From Isosphaera pallida ATCC 43644 (GTDB lineage Bacteria > Planctomycetota > Planctomycetia > Isosphaerales > Isosphaeraceae), in NCBI RefSeq assembly GCF_000186345.1, contig NC_014962.1:3252450-3316449 (forward strand): a stretch of DNA of 64,000 nt. The letters are read 5' to 3'. The notes beneath the pieces are model-generated. The model did not search any database, had not been told where the DNA came from, and saw only the letters and a list, made by a program, of their open reading frames with translations. Both the position numbers and the translations under genes were made by a program. Shown in pieces: positions 56,215-64,000 of this stretch (position 1 is the first letter of the stretch; every line of letters starts with the position of its first letter).

Positions 56215-57741
56215 TCACTCATCGGCTAGCACCCAAGTATCCTTGGAGCCGCCGCCCTGGGAGGAATTGACCACGAGCGAGCCGCGCTGCAGAGCCACCC
56301 GGGTCAGTCCGCCGGGGACGATCGTAATGGTGCGACCATTGAGAATGAAAGGACGTAAATCGACGTGGCGTGATTCCACTCGTCCTTCAACCAGGCAGGG
56401 GGCGCGGGAGAGGGACAAGGTGGGTTGCGCGATGTAGTTGCGAGGATTCTCCTGGATGCGACGGCGAAACTCCTCGCGTTGTTCGGCGGTGGAGTGGGGA
56501 CCGATCAACATGCCGTAGCCGCCCGACTCGCCCACCGCTTTGACCACCAGACGCTCCAAATTGGCCAGCACGTGCGAACGCTGCGCTGGGTCTTCCAACA
56601 GATAAGTTTCGACGTTGGGCAGAATGGGGTCTTCGCCTAGATAGTAGCGAATCATCTTAGGAACATAGGCATACACGGCCTTGTCGTCGGCCACTCCGGT
56701 GCCGATCGTGTTGCCCAGCGCCACGTTACCGGCGCGATAGGCGTTGAACAGGCCGGGCACGCCCAGGGTCGAGTCGGGTCGGAACACCAAGGGGTCGAGA
56801 AAGTCGTCGTCGATGCGTCGATAGATAACATCCACCCGCCGCAGGCCGGCGGTGGTGCGCATCGACACGACATTGTCGTGGCAGATCAGGTCGCGGCCTT
56901 CGACCAGTTCGATGCCCATTTGCCGGGCGAGGAAGGTGTGTTCGAAGTAGGCGGAGTTGTACACGCCGGGAGTCAACAGCACGATCGTCGGGTCAGGCCG
57001 ACCGCTGGGGGCCAAATCGCGCAGAGTGGCCAAAAGCGCTTGGGCGTAATGGTCGATCGAGCGGACGTCATGATCGTGAAACCAAGAGGGGAAGACTCGT
57101 TTCATGACGGTGCGGTTGGCCAGCATGTAGGAGACGCCGCTAGGGACGCGCAGGTTGTCCTCCAGCACGGCGAATTCGCCGCTGGGCAACCGGATCAAGT
57201 CGGTGCCGACCACCGAAACATAAATGTCGCGGGGCACATGGACCCGTTTCATCTCCCGCACATAATGCTTGCAGGAATAAATTAGGTCGCGTGGGACCAC
57301 CTTGTCCTGAAGAATCCGACCGTCGTGGTAAATGTCCCGCAAAAACAGATTCAACGCGGTGATGCGTTGAGTCAGACCCCGCTCGATGACTGCCCAATCG
57401 GATGCTGGCACAATTCGGGGTAAAATGTCGTAGGGAAAAATCCGCTCAGTTCCTTCCTCGCGGCCGTAAACCGTGAAGGTGATTCCTTGTTGCAGCAGGG
57501 ACAGGTCGGCAGCTTGCTGCTGCTTCTTGAGGGTCTCTGGGGGAAGATGGAGCAAGCGTTGATAAAGGGCGTTGTAGCTGGGTCGGGGAAGATGGGGGGC
57601 GACGAACATTTCGTCGTGAACGCCGGCGTCCCATTGGTAGTGGGCGAAGAGATCGGTCGGGTTGCGTGGTTCGCGGTCGCGGTCCCGATCCGTCGCGGGG
57701 TTGGATGTGAGGGTCGAAGCTGGTGGAGGTGGTGAGGACAT
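56215..57741 (-). CDS. Circularly permuted type 2 ATP-grasp protein
   Basis: This ligase-type protein of about 508 residues has [18 protein letters not shown] near the start, then [73 protein letters not shown] and the C-terminal [17 protein letters not shown] nucleotide-binding block. The family joins carboxylates to amines using ATP; its substrate in this context is not established. The ATG at 57741 gives a normal family length. It is first in the cluster ahead of alpha-E and transglutaminase, but separated by the repeat. Confidence 0.93.
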   Translation of the reverse strand: MSSPPPPASTLTSNPATDRDRDREPRNPTDLFAHYQWDAGVHDEMFVAPHLPRPSYNALYQRLLHLPPETLKKQQQAADLSLLQQGITFTVYGREEGTERIFPYDILPRIVPASDWAVIERGLTQRITALNLFLRDIYHDGRILQDKVVPRDLIYSCKHYVREMKRVHVPRDIYVSVVGTDLIRLPSGEFAVLEDNLRVPSGVSYMLANRTVMKRVFPSWFHDHDVRSIDHYAQALLATLRDLAPSGRPDPTIVLLTPGVYNSAYFEHTFLARQMGIELVEGRDLICHDNVVSMRTTAGLRRVDVIYRRIDDDFLDPLVFRPDSTLGVPGLFNAYRAGNVALGNTIGTGVADDKAVYAYVPKMIRYYLGEDPILPNVETYLLEDPAQRSHVLANLERLVVKAVGESGGYGMLIGPHSTAEQREEFRRRIQENPRNYIAQPTLSLSRAPCLVEGRVESRHVDLRPFILNGRTITIVPGGLTRVALQRGSLVVNSSQGGGSKDTWVLADE

Positions 57742-58076
57742 CGCGGCAGGTCTTCCCCAAACAATCACGGAAGAGGTTCCGGCGAAGATGACACATTCCC
57801 CCCCGCCACGCAAGACGGCTGGCCTTGCTTCAAGAGGACCCCTTTTTGAGCTTGATCGACGAACCACTGGTGCCGGTGTTTCGGATCGCCTAAACTAAGG
57901 CTAAGGTGGCACGAAGGCACCACGTTTTCGTCACGATCTCGTCCACCGCGTCCATACTCGTCCGCCAGGGAGGCCAACGCCGCCAGGATTGGCGTGTTTT
58001 CCGTGGTTTCGAGACGGCTCCACGGTCCACCATCCGCACGCTCGTTTCCGTGACGCGCCGGCCCCTGAGTTTGTCT
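57742..58076. promoter_or_regulatory. Divergent intergenic region
   Basis: This 335-nt spacer lies between the ATP-grasp gene and the large surface protein. A short direct repeat (CTAA.CTAAGGCTAAGG) occurs near 57890. No confident promoter boxes were assigned. Confidence 0.4.
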
Positions 58077-60827
58077 ATGAATATTTGTTTTAGTTTTCAT
58101 TCTCAAGCGTCTGATTCCCTCACGTCCTCGTTGCGCCGCGGCCGGTCGGATCGCCGTTTGGCTCCCTGGTTCGAGTCCTTGGAGTGCCGCCGGGTTCTCT
58201 CCAGTTTGACCATGACCTCGCCCACCCAGGGCGGTCCGCTACCCACGGACGTGACGCCCGTGGGTGGGGTGGTATTGGATCTCGTTGGAATCAACGGCCT
58301 GCGGATCGTCACCCAGGTGCCCGCCTCGCAACTCTTCCGCGGGTTCTTCGACCGGGGCGAACCCGCCGCGTTTCAAGGCCATCCTGGAACCATCGGCATC
58401 CAGACCGGCTTGACCCCGGCGATCGTCAACGCCCTGGGTGGAGGTTTGGCCGAGGTGGCCGTCCGCTTGACCGTCTTCGACGGCGACACCGGGCCCGGCG
58501 AGTTCGACCGCTTTCAGAATCGCTTGTTGCTCAACGGCGTCCTCGTGGGCGACTTCTCCGAGGTCCACACCTGGGAGACCGTCGCCGATGGACTCACCAT
58601 CCTCTCGGACAACCCCCAGGGAGGATTCCGCGACGGACGCCTCGACACCGGGTTTTTCCACCTCACTGGGGCCGACCGCCTAGCGGCGCTTCATCGCTCG
58701 TTGCTCGACACCGGCGCGGTCCGCTTCCAACTGGCCGACGACGACCCGTTCGACAACCTCTTCGACTTCACCCAGGGGGTCGATGCCGGTCTGATCGACG
58801 TGGGACGGCTTCCCTCGCTGCCGCCGACGCTCGAAGGTTGGGAATGGCTCGGAGCTGACGGCACCCCTCTGGAGACGGTTCCCGAAGGAACCCCGGTGAG
58901 GTTGCGGCCCCTGGTCCGTGATCCCGACACCCCGCGCGACCAACTCCGGTTCGACTTCGATCCCAATGGCGACGGGGTCTTCGACCTGATTGGCGTGCTG
59001 GATTCCGTGGTGGTTCGTTTCCCCAACGACGGACCCCGCCGCATGGGCGTGCGGGTGGTCGATCCCGAGGGCAACGCGGCCACCCTTTCCGCCGTCGTGC
59101 CAGTGGTCAACGTCCCCCCGCGACTCGTTCCAGCACCCCCCGCGACGATTCAAGCCGACGAGGGCCAACCGATCCGCCTGGACCTCGGCGAACTCGTCGA
59201 TCCCGGCGACGAGGAGCGCTGGACTTTGGAAATCGACTGGGGCGACGGTTCCTTTCCCTTGACCCAGATCATCGACCAGACCGGCCCCCTCGGCATGGTC
59301 GTACATCATTACGAACGTCGGGGCGATTATGTGATTACCCTTCGGCTTGACGATGGCACGGATGCCGCGGTGATCCTCACCCACGCCACGGTCAAGAATG
59401 TCCCACCGCAATTCAGCCTGGGGCCGGCAATCGATCCCGACGCGCCGATTCCCACCCTACTGCCTTTGATCGTCGAGGAAGGGACGCTGGTGTCTTTGCC
59501 CCTCCTGCGTTTCGACGATCCGGGAGAGGACCAGTCCTGGACCCTGACCGTTGATTGGGGCGATGGCACGCCGCCGCTGAACTTGTGGCTGGAGGCCCCG
59601 GGAGCCCTACCCCTTGCGACCCACGAGTACGCCCGAGGCGCATGGGTCGCCACCCTGACCCTCAGTGACGGCATGGACCAGACGGTGGTTCGGGTCCCGG
59701 TGACGGCTCGCAACCTGCCTCCGGTCTGGCGTCCGCCCCTCTTCGACTTCATGGATGATCAAGGCGGGCAGGACGGGACGGTCGAGCCACTGTCCCTCGC
59801 CGAAGGGCAGACCATCCGCTTGCCTTTGGGACGTTTCGAGGATCGCGGCCGTGACCAGACCTGGACGGTCGGCGTCTTCGACCTGGGTTCGGGCAAGCCG
59901 TCCTCGCCGGTTCAAGTCCGGGAGTTCGACCAACCCGGCGACCTGGGAACGCTCGACCTGACCCTGGAACAGGATGGCGAGCGGGTCGTGCTGGTCCGCA
60001 TCGACGACGGCGAGGCGATCGTTGAGGGCCGGGTCGTGCTGAGGGTGGAGAATGTCAAGCCCCAAGTCGAATTGAGCCTAGATCATGTCGTCAACCCCAA
60101 CGCCAGCGGCGGCGACACCATCCTGACCCTCACGGTTGGCGATCCAGGACGGCGCGACGTGCTGCGAGTGCGGATCGTCTGGAGCGACGGGGTGGTGGAG
60201 GAGTTCGAATTGACCGACGGCGGGGGCGCGATCGAAACCCGTCGCGACGATCTTCAGACACGGGCCGACGAGGCCGGCGAGGCGCTGGAGGTTGAAGCCC
60301 TCGTCAAGGTGGACGACGGTTCGGGTCCAGTCGTTGCGGCGGCCATGATCACCATTGAACCCAGGCCGATCGAACCGTCCCCGCCGCCTGAGAACACGGA
60401 GGTCGAACCCCCCCTGCCGATCAGTCCTCTGACGGTTCCTCAGGCCGAAGAGGAGGAGCAAGACCGCGAGACCAACGCTAGCGAGCCAGAGCGTTCGATT
60501 GCCGCCGACGCCCAGGTGGCCCAGGCGATGCGTGCTGCGTTCAACGAGTTGAAACTCCCTACGTTCGACCCTACTCCTGCGCCGTTGGTGTCGGCTCCGT
60601 CGGCCCCAATGGTCGCTGCGCCGCCCGCTCAGGCCAATGCGCCTGGTACCGTGGAGCCGCCAACGCCTCCCACTCACGACGATGCAGCGCCGCCCCCGCC
60701 GCCTACTCGTACCGGGATAAGCGCTGGGGTGGTCGCCCGAACCACCATCGTCGTTCTCACGGTGCTCAACTTCAATCGACCCGCCGCCGTTCGATCGTGG
60801 GCGACGGGCGGGCGTCGTTCGTGGTAA
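58077..60827 (+). CDS. Large surface protein with planctomycete export motif and PKD-like domains
   Basis: This protein of about 916 residues starts at the ATG at 58077 (MNICFSFHSQ). It has the planctomycete-specific N-terminal motif LAPWFESLECRRVLSS, found on many exported proteins of the phylum. A domain ending near residue 240 (FDNLFDFTQGVDAGLID) is followed by several PKD/cadherin-like blocks with IDWGDGS and VDWGDGT signatures and NVPPR/NLPPV linkers. A Pro/Ala-rich stretch leads to a C-terminal hydrophobic segment (ISAGVVARTTIVVLTVLNF) and a short basic tail. That tripartite end resembles a sorting signal or anchor, so it is a possible exosortase substrate. Function is unknown. Confidence 0.82.
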   Translation: MNICFSFHSQASDSLTSSLRRGRSDRRLAPWFESLECRRVLSSLTMTSPTQGGPLPTDVTPVGGVVLDLVGINGLRIVTQVPASQLFRGFFDRGEPAAFQGHPGTIGIQTGLTPAIVNALGGGLAEVAVRLTVFDGDTGPGEFDRFQNRLLLNGVLVGDFSEVHTWETVADGLTILSDNPQGGFRDGRLDTGFFHLTGADRLAALHRSLLDTGAVRFQLADDDPFDNLFDFTQGVDAGLIDVGRLPSLPPTLEGWEWLGADGTPLETVPEGTPVRLRPLVRDPDTPRDQLRFDFDPNGDGVFDLIGVLDSVVVRFPNDGPRRMGVRVVDPEGNAATLSAVVPVVNVPPRLVPAPPATIQADEGQPIRLDLGELVDPGDEERWTLEIDWGDGSFPLTQIIDQTGPLGMVVHHYERRGDYVITLRLDDGTDAAVILTHATVKNVPPQFSLGPAIDPDAPIPTLLPLIVEEGTLVSLPLLRFDDPGEDQSWTLTVDWGDGTPPLNLWLEAPGALPLATHEYARGAWVATLTLSDGMDQTVVRVPVTARNLPPVWRPPLFDFMDDQGGQDGTVEPLSLAEGQTIRLPLGRFEDRGRDQTWTVGVFDLGSGKPSSPVQVREFDQPGDLGTLDLTLEQDGERVVLVRIDDGEAIVEGRVVLRVENVKPQVELSLDHVVNPNASGGDTILTLTVGDPGRRDVLRVRIVWSDGVVEEFELTDGGGAIETRRDDLQTRADEAGEALEVEALVKVDDGSGPVVAAAMITIEPRPIEPSPPPENTEVEPPLPISPLTVPQAEEEEQDRETNASEPERSIAADAQVAQAMRAAFNELKLPTFDPTPAPLVSAPSAPMVAAPPAQANAPGTVEPPTPPTHDDAAPPPPPTRTGISAGVVARTTIVVLTVLNFNRPAAVRSWATGGRRSW

Positions 60828-61048
60828 ACTCGCACAGACCCGCCCTTTCGTTGTTTCACATTCGCTCGTCTTCTCCCACTCGAATCCGATCCCATCCGGT
60901 TGAGGTTCCAAGACCAAACGGCCCCGTCGTCTCAGCTTTGAACCTCACTCACGTAGTTGGCGGGGTGGCGGGATTCGAGACGAAGTGGGTCGGTTTGGTG
61001 AGCGAAGAAGACGTGACCGACCCCATTGTCAGGCAAGGCGTTGTTGTG

Positions 61049-61456
61049 ATGTTGTGGTGTCGTGTTGGAACGAGCGTCCCTCCAAGGCTGGCCAGACTTC
61101 GCGGCGTGGGCGTGGTCCTCGTCATGGGAGGGCTGATCGGGCTTGGCGAAGGCACCATCTCCACGCTGGGCGCGGCGGCGGTTGTCGCTCAGGACGCAGG
61201 GGCCATCGCGGTCGAGGAGCAGACCGGCAGGGCGGACAGGGAGACGCTGCCGACCTCGGCGGCTCGTCCTGGCCACTTGGGAGGAGGCCGCGACCGTCTG
61301 GACTCGCCCGTCGAGTGGATCGCCATTGGGTCGTTGTGCCTGGCGGTTGTCGCCGGAGCTTATGTGGCAATCCGCGCCGCGCGGGACTCTTCCGAGGAGG
61401 ACGAAGAGGACATGCCCGAGGATCGACCGGGCATCGCTGAAACCGAGCATCGCTGA
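61049..61456 (+). CDS. Small membrane protein, unknown function
   Basis: This product of about 135 residues starts at the ATG at 61049. It has an N-terminal signal-like helix (VGVVLVMGGLIGLGEGTIST) and a C-terminal membrane helix (WIAIGSLCLAVVAGAYVAI), with an acidic end (DSSEEDEEDMPED). The open frame extends upstream to 60797 through non-credible sequence. It lies about 220 nt after the surface protein in the same direction and may be cotranscribed. No family was recognised. Confidence 0.55.
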   Translation: MLWCRVGTSVPPRLARLRGVGVVLVMGGLIGLGEGTISTLGAAAVVAQDAGAIAVEEQTGRADRETLPTSAARPGHLGGGRDRLDSPVEWIAIGSLCLAVVAGAYVAIRAARDSSEEDEEDMPEDRPGIAETEHR

Positions 61457-61683
61457 CACGGAGAATCCCAACCCCTCCCCGGCCCATCGTTCGGGGACCG
61501 TGTGACGTGTCGTCAATGATTCACAAGGGATGTGATGATGGACGATTGATGGGGATTGGTCGGCTCTCCACCACTACGCCTCGTCGCTGCTTCTGTTGAT
61601 TCGGCTCGCGCCGTGTTGTCGTACCTCCTCTCGTGACCTTCCTAGCCCGTCGGATCCAACCAATTAACCCAAGGAGTCGAGCC

Positions 61684-62547
61684 ATGCCCAACCCGAGCTC
61701 GTTCCTGATGCCGATGCCGGGAGGGTCGGAGGATCACGACCGTCCACCGTTGTCGCCACCGTCGCTTCAAACCACTCTCCCTTCGGCTCAACCCTCCTCG
61801 GTGGGCGACTCGAGGCCGACCCCGCCCGCGCGGGCCGACGCGATCGCGCTGCCCACCGCCTCGGCCATCGCCGTTGCCTCCGAGTCGCCACCCGCGCCGT
61901 TGGTTGCCCTGTCCCCCGCCCCAGATCCGCAACCATCCCCCGACCGTGAGCGTGAGAAAGACGCGGAAGCCTGGGGCCATGAGTTGATGCTCTACGGCCA
62001 CGAACAACTCATGCGCGCCTCGGACCACAGCACACTGGTCGCCTTCGCCGCCATTGCCTTTCAGGAGATCCGAGGCGACAGCGGCGATGGACCCGGCCCC
62101 AAGGTCGGATGCGCCCTGTTGCTTCTAAGCGTGCTGATGTGCGCGTTTGTCCATTTTGCGATGGGCCATGCTTTTATGGGCCGAGCGCGGCGTTTGATTC
62201 GTCGTCGGCGTCGCAGTTGGGGGTCGGAGTTACGTCATGGTCTGCACGTGACGTTGGCTTGGCTGGCGGCGCTGACCCAGTTCGGCTTGGTGATTGTGGG
62301 CACCATGTTGGTGTTGATGGACAACCCACCCGCGCCGTTGCCCAACTTGGTGACCTGGTGGGAGCAAGGGGTCGGCAAGTCGGTCAAGGCCGAAGCCGAG
62401 GGCGAATCCCAACCACCGTCCAAGGCCAAGAGTCCGCAGTCGGCCCCGGCGGGCGATGCCAACCCGTCGCCGCCCCCGCCCAACGACGCGCTCCTCCTCA
62501 TCCCTCCTGACCAGGGGTCCGCCCCCGCCCTCAAAGCGTCCTCATGA
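61684..62547 (+). CDS. Membrane protein with Pro/Ala-rich ends, unknown function
   Basis: This protein of about 287 residues starts at the ATG at 61684, with GGAG eight bases upstream. The first 95 residues are low-complexity Pro/Ser/Ala. A helical segment (WGHELMLYGHEQLMRASDHS) is followed by two hydrophobic helices (VGCALLLLSVLMCAFVHFAM and LTQFGLVIVGTMLVLM) separated by a strongly basic stretch (ARRLIRRRRRSWG). The C-terminus is Pro/Ser/Ala-rich. No family was recognised. Confidence 0.68.
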   Translation: MPNPSSFLMPMPGGSEDHDRPPLSPPSLQTTLPSAQPSSVGDSRPTPPARADAIALPTASAIAVASESPPAPLVALSPAPDPQPSPDREREKDAEAWGHELMLYGHEQLMRASDHSTLVAFAAIAFQEIRGDSGDGPGPKVGCALLLLSVLMCAFVHFAMGHAFMGRARRLIRRRRRSWGSELRHGLHVTLAWLAALTQFGLVIVGTMLVLMDNPPAPLPNLVTWWEQGVGKSVKAEAEGESQPPSKAKSPQSAPAGDANPSPPPPNDALLLIPPDQGSAPALKASS

Positions 62548-62939
62548 GGTCGAGTCGAAGTCCCTCCCTGTGGTTGAGTCGCCGTGAGCAATCGGCCTGA
62601 TTCCACCAAGCCAAACGACCCGCGCCACCTGAGCCCGACCCGGCTCGAAGTGGGGATGGACCCAAGGGAATCGGTTCAAGGGAGGCAATGGGTAAGTCGA
62701 TAACATGGGTGGCTCGCGGAGGATGGTGAAGTTGAATACGGAACCGACCTTCGCGGGGATTCGGGAAACACCGTTGGGGGATGTCGGTTGTGGTTGAGGC
62801 CCCTGGGTCTCCGAGCTTCGGGAACGGCTCGCCGCGGCTTCGACATCATCAGTACGGACTTACAACCAGGAGGGTGGCGCGGTCTTCCAACGAGATCGTG
62901 TGCCCTTAGCACGACGGAACGTTCAAGGAGTTGAACTCC
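62548..62939 (+). other. Intergenic region, no gene seen
   Basis: This 392-nt spacer ahead of the small secreted protein gene has no credible frame. Its end carries a strong AAGGAG ribosome site (62925-62930). Confidence 0.5.
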
Positions 62940-63371
62940 ATGTCGATGTTCAAGACGATGGCCCTGAGCCTGGCTCTGGTCTTGGCTTCCACTGCCTCGG
63001 CCCAAGCCAACATTGGCGTCGGCAAGAGCCTGCCCGCCGCCCAGTGCCCGACCCCTCAGTACTATGATCCCGGTTGCGGTGGCGGCTCGTTGTGTGGTCC
63101 TAAGCAGCGCTGCTTCAGCATGCCCAAGATTTGCCTGCCTAAGATCACCATGCCCAAGCTGCGTCTAGAGAAGTATCAGGTCGTCAAGACCCGGTACCGT
63201 CTGGTCTGCGAAAAGCCGGCTTGCCCGCCGCCTGTCTGCTACCCCTACCCCACCGCTCAAGGTGGTGTGATCCACGCTGCTCCTCAGTTCGGCCCCGCGA
63301 TGGGCGCTCCCCAAGGTCTCGCCGCTCCGGCTCCAGCTTTCCAAGGCCCCATCCCGGGTCCTCAACAGTGA
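62940..63371 (+). CDS. Small secreted Cys/Pro-rich protein
   Basis: This protein of 143 residues starts at ATG 62940, nine bases after AAGGAG. It has a clean signal peptide (TMALSLALVLASTASAQA), then a Cys-containing domain (YYDPGCGGGSLCGPKQRCFS, KICLPKITMPKLRLEKYQVV, RLVCEKPACPPPVCYPYP) and a Pro/Ala/Gly tail. No family was recognised; similar small secreted proteins are frequent in Planctomycetes. A strong ribosome site and a terminator behind it indicate a monocistronic, well-expressed gene. Confidence 0.78.
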   Translation: MSMFKTMALSLALVLASTASAQANIGVGKSLPAAQCPTPQYYDPGCGGGSLCGPKQRCFSMPKICLPKITMPKLRLEKYQVVKTRYRLVCEKPACPPPVCYPYPTAQGGVIHAAPQFGPAMGAPQGLAAPAPAFQGPIPGPQQ

Positions 63372-63466
63372 GTTTGGCGAACCTCAGCTGGTCCGAAACC
63401 CAAGGTTGTTTCTCCGATTGAGTCCCGCCGCGCTTCGATGTGACCTCCCTCAATCGGATCTCCTAT

Positions 63467-63515
63467 CGGCTCGGCTCGTCCACCCCTCGCGGTGTGCGGG
63501 CCGAGCCGTATTTTG
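63467..63515 (+). terminator. Rho-independent terminator of the small secreted protein gene
   Basis: Stem CGGCTCGGC (63467-63475) pairs with GCCGAGCCG (63500-63508). An inner CACC/GGTG pair shortens the loop, and TATTTTGC follows. It lies about 95 nt after the stop at 63371. Confidence 0.65.
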
Positions 63516-63764
63516 CTTTGGAGAGGGGACCTCACAAACTCGGAGCGAGCATGGGACTTGCCGTTGACCACCTGGGGTTGGCATGATGAAAATCGGTAGC
63601 GGGAACTGGAGCTGGCCGGAAGGTTCCCCTCGACGTAACGTAAGCGGCTCGATCGACCAACCCGACCCGGACCGCTCCATTCAACGACGAAACACCATGC
63701 TAATGCGACCTCATCAGGCGACGCCTCAAGCCCCTCGGATCACCTCTGAAAGGATACGCAACAC

Positions 63765-64000
63765 GTGAGGACGGTCATCACCGGCGGAGCGGGCTTCATC
63801 GGCTCCCATCTTTGCGAACGGTTTCTCCAGGACGGCGAGGTGATCTGTGTGGACAACCTCCTGACCGGCAACCTCCGCAACATCGAACATCTCAAAAGCC
63901 ATCCCAAATTTCACTTCCTCGACCACAACATCTCCAAGCCCCTGGAGATCGACGGCCCGATCGACAACGTGCTGCACTTCGCCAGTCCGGCCAGTCCGGC
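63765..64000 (+). CDS. UDP-glucuronate decarboxylase-like SDR epimerase, 5' part only
   Basis: This is an NAD-dependent extended short-chain dehydrogenase. It starts at a GTG (63765) behind GAAAGGA (63748-63754) and reads RTVITGGAGFIGSHLCERFL, the Rossmann glycine motif, then VDNLLTGN and LHFASPASP. The ASPASP segment is typical of UDP-xylose synthase (UDP-glucuronate decarboxylase) and distinguishes it from most dTDP-glucose dehydratases. The product would be UDP-xylose for surface polysaccharide. The gene runs off the window end; the catalytic YxxxK lies outside. Confidence 0.88.
   Translation, partial: MRTVITGGAGFIGSHLCERFLQDGEVICVDNLLTGNLRNIEHLKSHPKFHFLDHNISKPLEIDGPIDNVLHFASPASP

Noticed and set aside
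55103-56229. Frames of 185-316 codons with PHPTPHSP-like repeats
   Set aside because: They are encoded by CCCCACT/CCCCACA heptamers; no real protein is supported.
61633-61683. Upstream extension of the Pro/Ala-rich membrane protein
   Set aside because: The ATG at 61684 has a well-placed GGAG; the extension adds only basic residues without a ribosome site.

Overview
The window reads as chromosomal DNA of a planctomycete, most probably from the Isosphaeraceae (Isosphaera-like). The base composition is GC-rich. Several families are typical of that phylum: a large surface protein with the planctomycete N-terminal motif (FESLECRRVLSS), a haem-c/copper type II monooxygenase-like protein, secreted beta-propeller proteins, an exosortase, and many giant TPR proteins. 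The genus is an inference; no rRNA or tRNA gene lies in the window.

Layout. 1-1477 (minus) is the 5' part of a P1B-type Zn/Cd/Co-like ATPase, divergent from 2042-20730 (plus). That plus-strand block holds three paralogous membrane-anchored TPR proteins of about 1,600 residues each, then an exosortase and an EpsI-like segment (apparently one gene split by a frame change), then a smaller membrane-anchored TPR-type protein. 20.8-33.4 kb is mostly ordinary: DAHP synthase, a two-domain pectate-lyase-like secreted protein, an alpha/beta hydrolase, a polytopic membrane sigma-54 activator, a THUMP-like methyltransferase, a thioredoxin-TPR protein, a secreted propeller protein and a nicotinamidase-like hydrolase. 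33.4-39.2 kb is accessory-looking. It has a 1.1 kb stretch without a credible gene, a secreted cysteine-repeat protein with its own promoter, a perfect 18-bp hairpin, a gene with a frame-broken C-terminus, a GT-C type membrane protein and an unknown protein. 39.3-57.7 kb is almost all minus strand: PQQ-like propeller, hisE, amidohydrolase, copper monooxygenase-like protein, FAA hydrolase, gamma-glutamyltransferase, soluble glucose/sorbosone dehydrogenase, a Minf_1886-family protein, dapB, and the transglutaminase / alpha-E / circularly permuted ATP-grasp set. 58-64 kb carries the large surface protein, small membrane or secreted proteins, and the start of a UDP-glucuronate decarboxylase-like SDR gene.

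Two things stand out. First, the giant-TPR/exosortase operon looks like a planctomycete version of an exosortase-linked surface or polymer export locus, in which three paralogous anchors replace the single PrsT-type TPR protein of proteobacteria. Second, two roughly 1-kb intergenic copies of an apparently non-protein-coding repeat element (46705-47638 and, in opposite orientation, 55140-56214) fill two gene junctions. The element combines long inverted arms, heptanucleotide tracts (AGTGGGG/TGTGGGG) and an AT-richer conserved core with a short hairpin. I do not recognise it as an IS or named element.
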